This document shows positions 62,264 to 64,000 of a stretch of DNA of 64,000 bases, one piece after another (the stretch's first letter is position 1; each line of letters starts with the position of its first letter). Source of the DNA: Allobosea robiniae (lineage in GTDB: Bacteria > Pseudomonadota > Alphaproteobacteria > Rhizobiales > Beijerinckiaceae); assembly GCF_900102525.1 (NCBI RefSeq), contig NZ_FNBZ01000010.1, forward strand, positions 23,214 through 87,213. The letters are read 5' to 3'. Both the position numbers and the translations under genes were made by a program. The notes under the pieces were generated by a model that saw only the letters and a list, made by a program, of their open reading frames with translations, had not been told where the DNA came from and did not search any database.

Positions 62264-62722
62264 TCAGATCTCCAGCGCGCGGGCCGCGTCATGGATCGCG
62301 GCGCGGATGCGGACATAAGTGGCGCAGCGGCAGATATTGCCGTTCATCGCGAGGTCGATATCCCGGTCGCTCGGCTTCCTGTTTTCCTTGAGCAGGGCGA
62401 TGGCGCTCATCACCTGGCCGGACTGGCAATAGCCGCATTGCGGCACGTCGCGCGCGGTCCAGGCGGCCTGGACGGCATCCGCCTCCTTGCCGGCGAGGCC
62501 CTCGATCGTGGTGATCTCGCTGGCGCCAACCGACGAGACAGGCGTCACGCAGGAGCGCAGGGGCTGGCCGTCGATGAAGACGGTGCAGGCGCCGCATTGG
62601 GCGACGCCGCAGCCGAACTTGGTACCGGTCAGGCCGAGATTGTCGCGGATGACCCAGAGCAGGGGCGTGTCGTCGTCGACATCGACGGTATGCGCCGTCC
62701 CGTTGACCTTGAGAGAGACCAT
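62264..62722 (-). CDS. (2Fe-2S)-binding small subunit of the molybdopterin oxidoreductase (IorA-like)
   Basis: A 152-residue subunit with a plant-type cluster site CGVAQCGACTVF near 38-49 and a second cluster site CGYCQSG...CRC (about 98 and 133-136), as in IorA/CoxS/XdhC-type proteins. ATG at 62722 has GGAGGCAACC upstream; the longer frame is not coding. It is first in the unit, diverging from a tetR gene across about 200 bases with a palindromic operator. Confidence 0.94.
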   Translation of the reverse strand: MVSLKVNGTAHTVDVDDDTPLLWVIRDNLGLTGTKFGCGVAQCGACTVFIDGQPLRSCVTPVSSVGASEITTIEGLAGKEADAVQAAWTARDVPQCGYCQSGQVMSAIALLKENRKPSDRDIDLAMNGNICRCATYVRIRAAIHDAARALEI

Positions 62723-62854
62723 GGTTGCCTCCGATGCTGGCAAGACGCAGCGCGGCACCATGGTGCGGATCGAGGGCTCGCCCTCGATGGCCCGATCTGA
62801 CATACCAGATGGCGGGCGATGGATCCGTAGCCCTGGGTCGCGCGACTGGACTAT

Positions 62855-62873
62855 TTAGACGATTTGAGTCTAA
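62855..62873. promoter_or_regulatory. TetR-type operator TTAGAC-N7-GTCTAA
   Basis: A perfect 6-bp inverted repeat around GATTTGA lies between the divergent iorA-like and tetR genes. A partial second copy (GACTATTTAGAC) overlaps its left side at 62849-62860. The placement 50 bases before the tetR start fits autoregulation (inference). Confidence 0.65.
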
Positions 62874-62923
62874 TGAGGATGGTCGCGCGCAGTTTGGATT
62901 TTGTCAAGACTACTGACGCCGCA

Positions 62924-63544
62924 ATGCCGAACAAAAGCGAAAGTTCCAGCCCGCTCCCCGTCGACGATGCCCATGCCCGCGTCGACCAGATCGCCGATGC
63001 GGCGCTGCGGCTGTTTGCCCGCTATGGCTACAAGCGCAGCTCGATGGACGATATCGCTAGGGAGGCCGGGCTCGCCAAGGCGACGCTCTACCTGCATTTC
63101 AAGGGCAAGGACGACGTCTTCCGGGCCATGCTGGACCTGCTCGGTCGCCGCGTCGAAGCACGTTGCCGTGAGGTGGTCGCAGCGCAGGGGCCGTTTCCGG
63201 AGCGGCTCGCTGCACTGCTCCAGGCCCATCACGGGCAGGCCTATGCCAGTTTCGGCACCGGCGAGCATCTCGTCGAGCTGAAGGCGGTGATGAACACCAT
63301 CGCGACGCGCCAATTGCAGGCTTTCGAACGGATCTTCACGACATTCGCCCGCGACCTGCTCTTGCAGGCCGAACAACGCGGAGAGATTGCCTTGTCGCGT
63401 CTCTCGGCCAGCGCCGAGGATTGGGTTGCCAGCCTGCTCTTTGCCGCTGCAGGAGCGAAGCTCGGCACCGCACCGGGCGCCGAGGACTATGCACGCAGGC
63501 TCGAGGCGATCGCGTCGGTCTTCGCTGCAGCCCTTGCACCATAG
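62924..63544 (+). CDS. TetR-family transcriptional regulator
   Basis: A 206-residue regulator with helix-turn-helix at about residues 25-65 (DDIAREAGLAKATLYLHFKGKDDVF) and an AefR-like C-terminal domain (QAYASFGTGEHLVELKAVMN near 105). The ATG at 62924 is preferred over an ATG 20 codons upstream that lies at the operator. It is divergent from the IorA/IorB-type operon and probably represses it. Confidence 0.92.
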   Translation: MPNKSESSSPLPVDDAHARVDQIADAALRLFARYGYKRSSMDDIAREAGLAKATLYLHFKGKDDVFRAMLDLLGRRVEARCREVVAAQGPFPERLAALLQAHHGQAYASFGTGEHLVELKAVMNTIATRQLQAFERIFTTFARDLLLQAEQRGEIALSRLSASAEDWVASLLFAAAGAKLGTAPGAEDYARRLEAIASVFAAALAP

Positions 63545-64000
63545 GTGTGAATGGTCACGGGGGGCCTGGTCCGCAGGTCCCGCCGTCTTTCACCAGGAAC
63601 GGTAAGGAAATCTGGGCCGCGCCGTGCGGCGAGAACAGGGCGGCCGTCATCGACGTTCAGCGCGTCAGCCGAATCCGCCGGCGCGGGGTCGGCGATGACG
63701 GGCCGGAAGGGGTGGACCTCCAGCCTAATGGCGCGCCATTCAGGATAAGGCCGCTTTGCAATCGGCAGAATGGCAAGCCTCGCTGTCTAACGCGTTTCCT
63801 TCAGCAAGTTCCAGTTTTCAAATGCGCGCGAGATCAACTCGTGTCCGGGGCGCGCCAACTCCATCGTTAAGGTATATGAAGTTCCCCCCTGAGGCCTCAC
63901 GGGCATGATCCGCCCCCGCCGAGAGGTCCAGGTTGAATGTTAGTGTGCGGTTGGCCTCGGCGCCAACGCGGTCGGCTCAGCCGGTCTGGATAGCGCAGCC
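63545..64000. other. 456 bases without an identifiable gene
   Basis: Open frames here are short or shadow-like, with no known motif. AT-richer sequence near 63862-63885 (GTTAAGGTATATGAAG) could hold a promoter for a gene beyond the window. No hairpin with T-run was seen. Confidence 0.5.

Noticed and set aside
59912..62800. A 962-codon open frame on the plus strand over the Ior-type genes
   Set aside because: It mirrors the minus-strand codons of well-recognised subunits; in high-GC DNA such antisense frames are expected. Its translation is Asp/Arg/Gly-rich without any motif.
63421..63870. 149-codon plus-strand frame after tetR
   Set aside because: It begins inside the tetR gene in another frame, shows no motif and has no ribosome site.

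Overview
The window is high-GC, densely packed chromosomal DNA. Its gene content points to an alphaproteobacterium of the Hyphomicrobiales, with Bosea or a close relative as my best guess. The signs are tripartite tricarboxylate transporters, MocR and FCD-GntR regulators, a NirA/NasA nitrate operon with an ANTAR-controlled leader, and isoquinoline-1-oxidoreductase-like genes. The genus is an inference from gene style only. I saw no rRNA, tRNA, CRISPR, prophage or complete insertion sequence.

Layout. (1) 1-8935: 2-methylcitrate dehydratase and methylisocitrate lyase genes (prpD, prpB) without a methylcitrate synthase. They are flanked by two tripartite transporters (tctABC), one divergent and partly outside the window and one co-directional, plus a GntR regulator. 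(2) 9199-14854: a 5-formyl-THF cyclo-ligase-like gene, a cobalamin riboswitch, and btuB-btuF-btuC-btuD for vitamin B12 uptake. (3) 14928-17544: a phospholipid operon (PlsC-like, CdsA, small membrane protein, CDP-alcohol phosphatidyltransferase with altered metal ligands). (4) 17560-32918: an amine/polyamine-type catabolic region around a MocR regulator. It holds an Fe-ADH, two aldehyde dehydrogenases, a glutamine-synthetase-like ligase, a GMC oxidase, an enolase-superfamily enzyme, a PuuB-like oxidase and a Pot-type ABC importer. Two similar operator sequences tie the two plus-strand units to the MocR gene.

(5) 32994-38294: an envelope-stress island with flotillin/YqiK, YqiJ-like protein, PspA, TetR, a second PspA and a YiaAB protein. 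The first pspA is preceded in the same open frame by a segment resembling the N-terminal part of TnpB, with a promoter that would give a leaderless message. Three TetR operators lie between tetR and the second pspA. (6) 38368-46976: a tightly coupled six-gene operon (LplT-Aas-type fusion, GNAT, ThiF/E1-like, multi-pass membrane protein, second GNAT-like protein, Acg-type nitroreductase) whose pathway I do not recognise. (7) 46994-47771: two small hypothetical genes.

(8) 47914-59265: the assimilatory nitrate operon nrtA-FAD oxidoreductase-nasA-nrtB-nrtD-nirA-flavin reductase on the minus strand, behind a sigma-54 promoter. Its leader carries two hexaloop hairpins of ANTAR type, and nasT lies upstream. 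(9) 59451-63544: a periplasmic molybdopterin hydroxylase (IorA/IorB type) with a c-type cytochrome and a divergent TetR gene. The last 456 bases hold nothing I can identify.

The two most unusual regions are the TnpB-like segment joined to pspA and the Aas-GNAT-ThiF-nitroreductase operon. Assignments come from reading the sequence and remembered family motifs; no searches were run.
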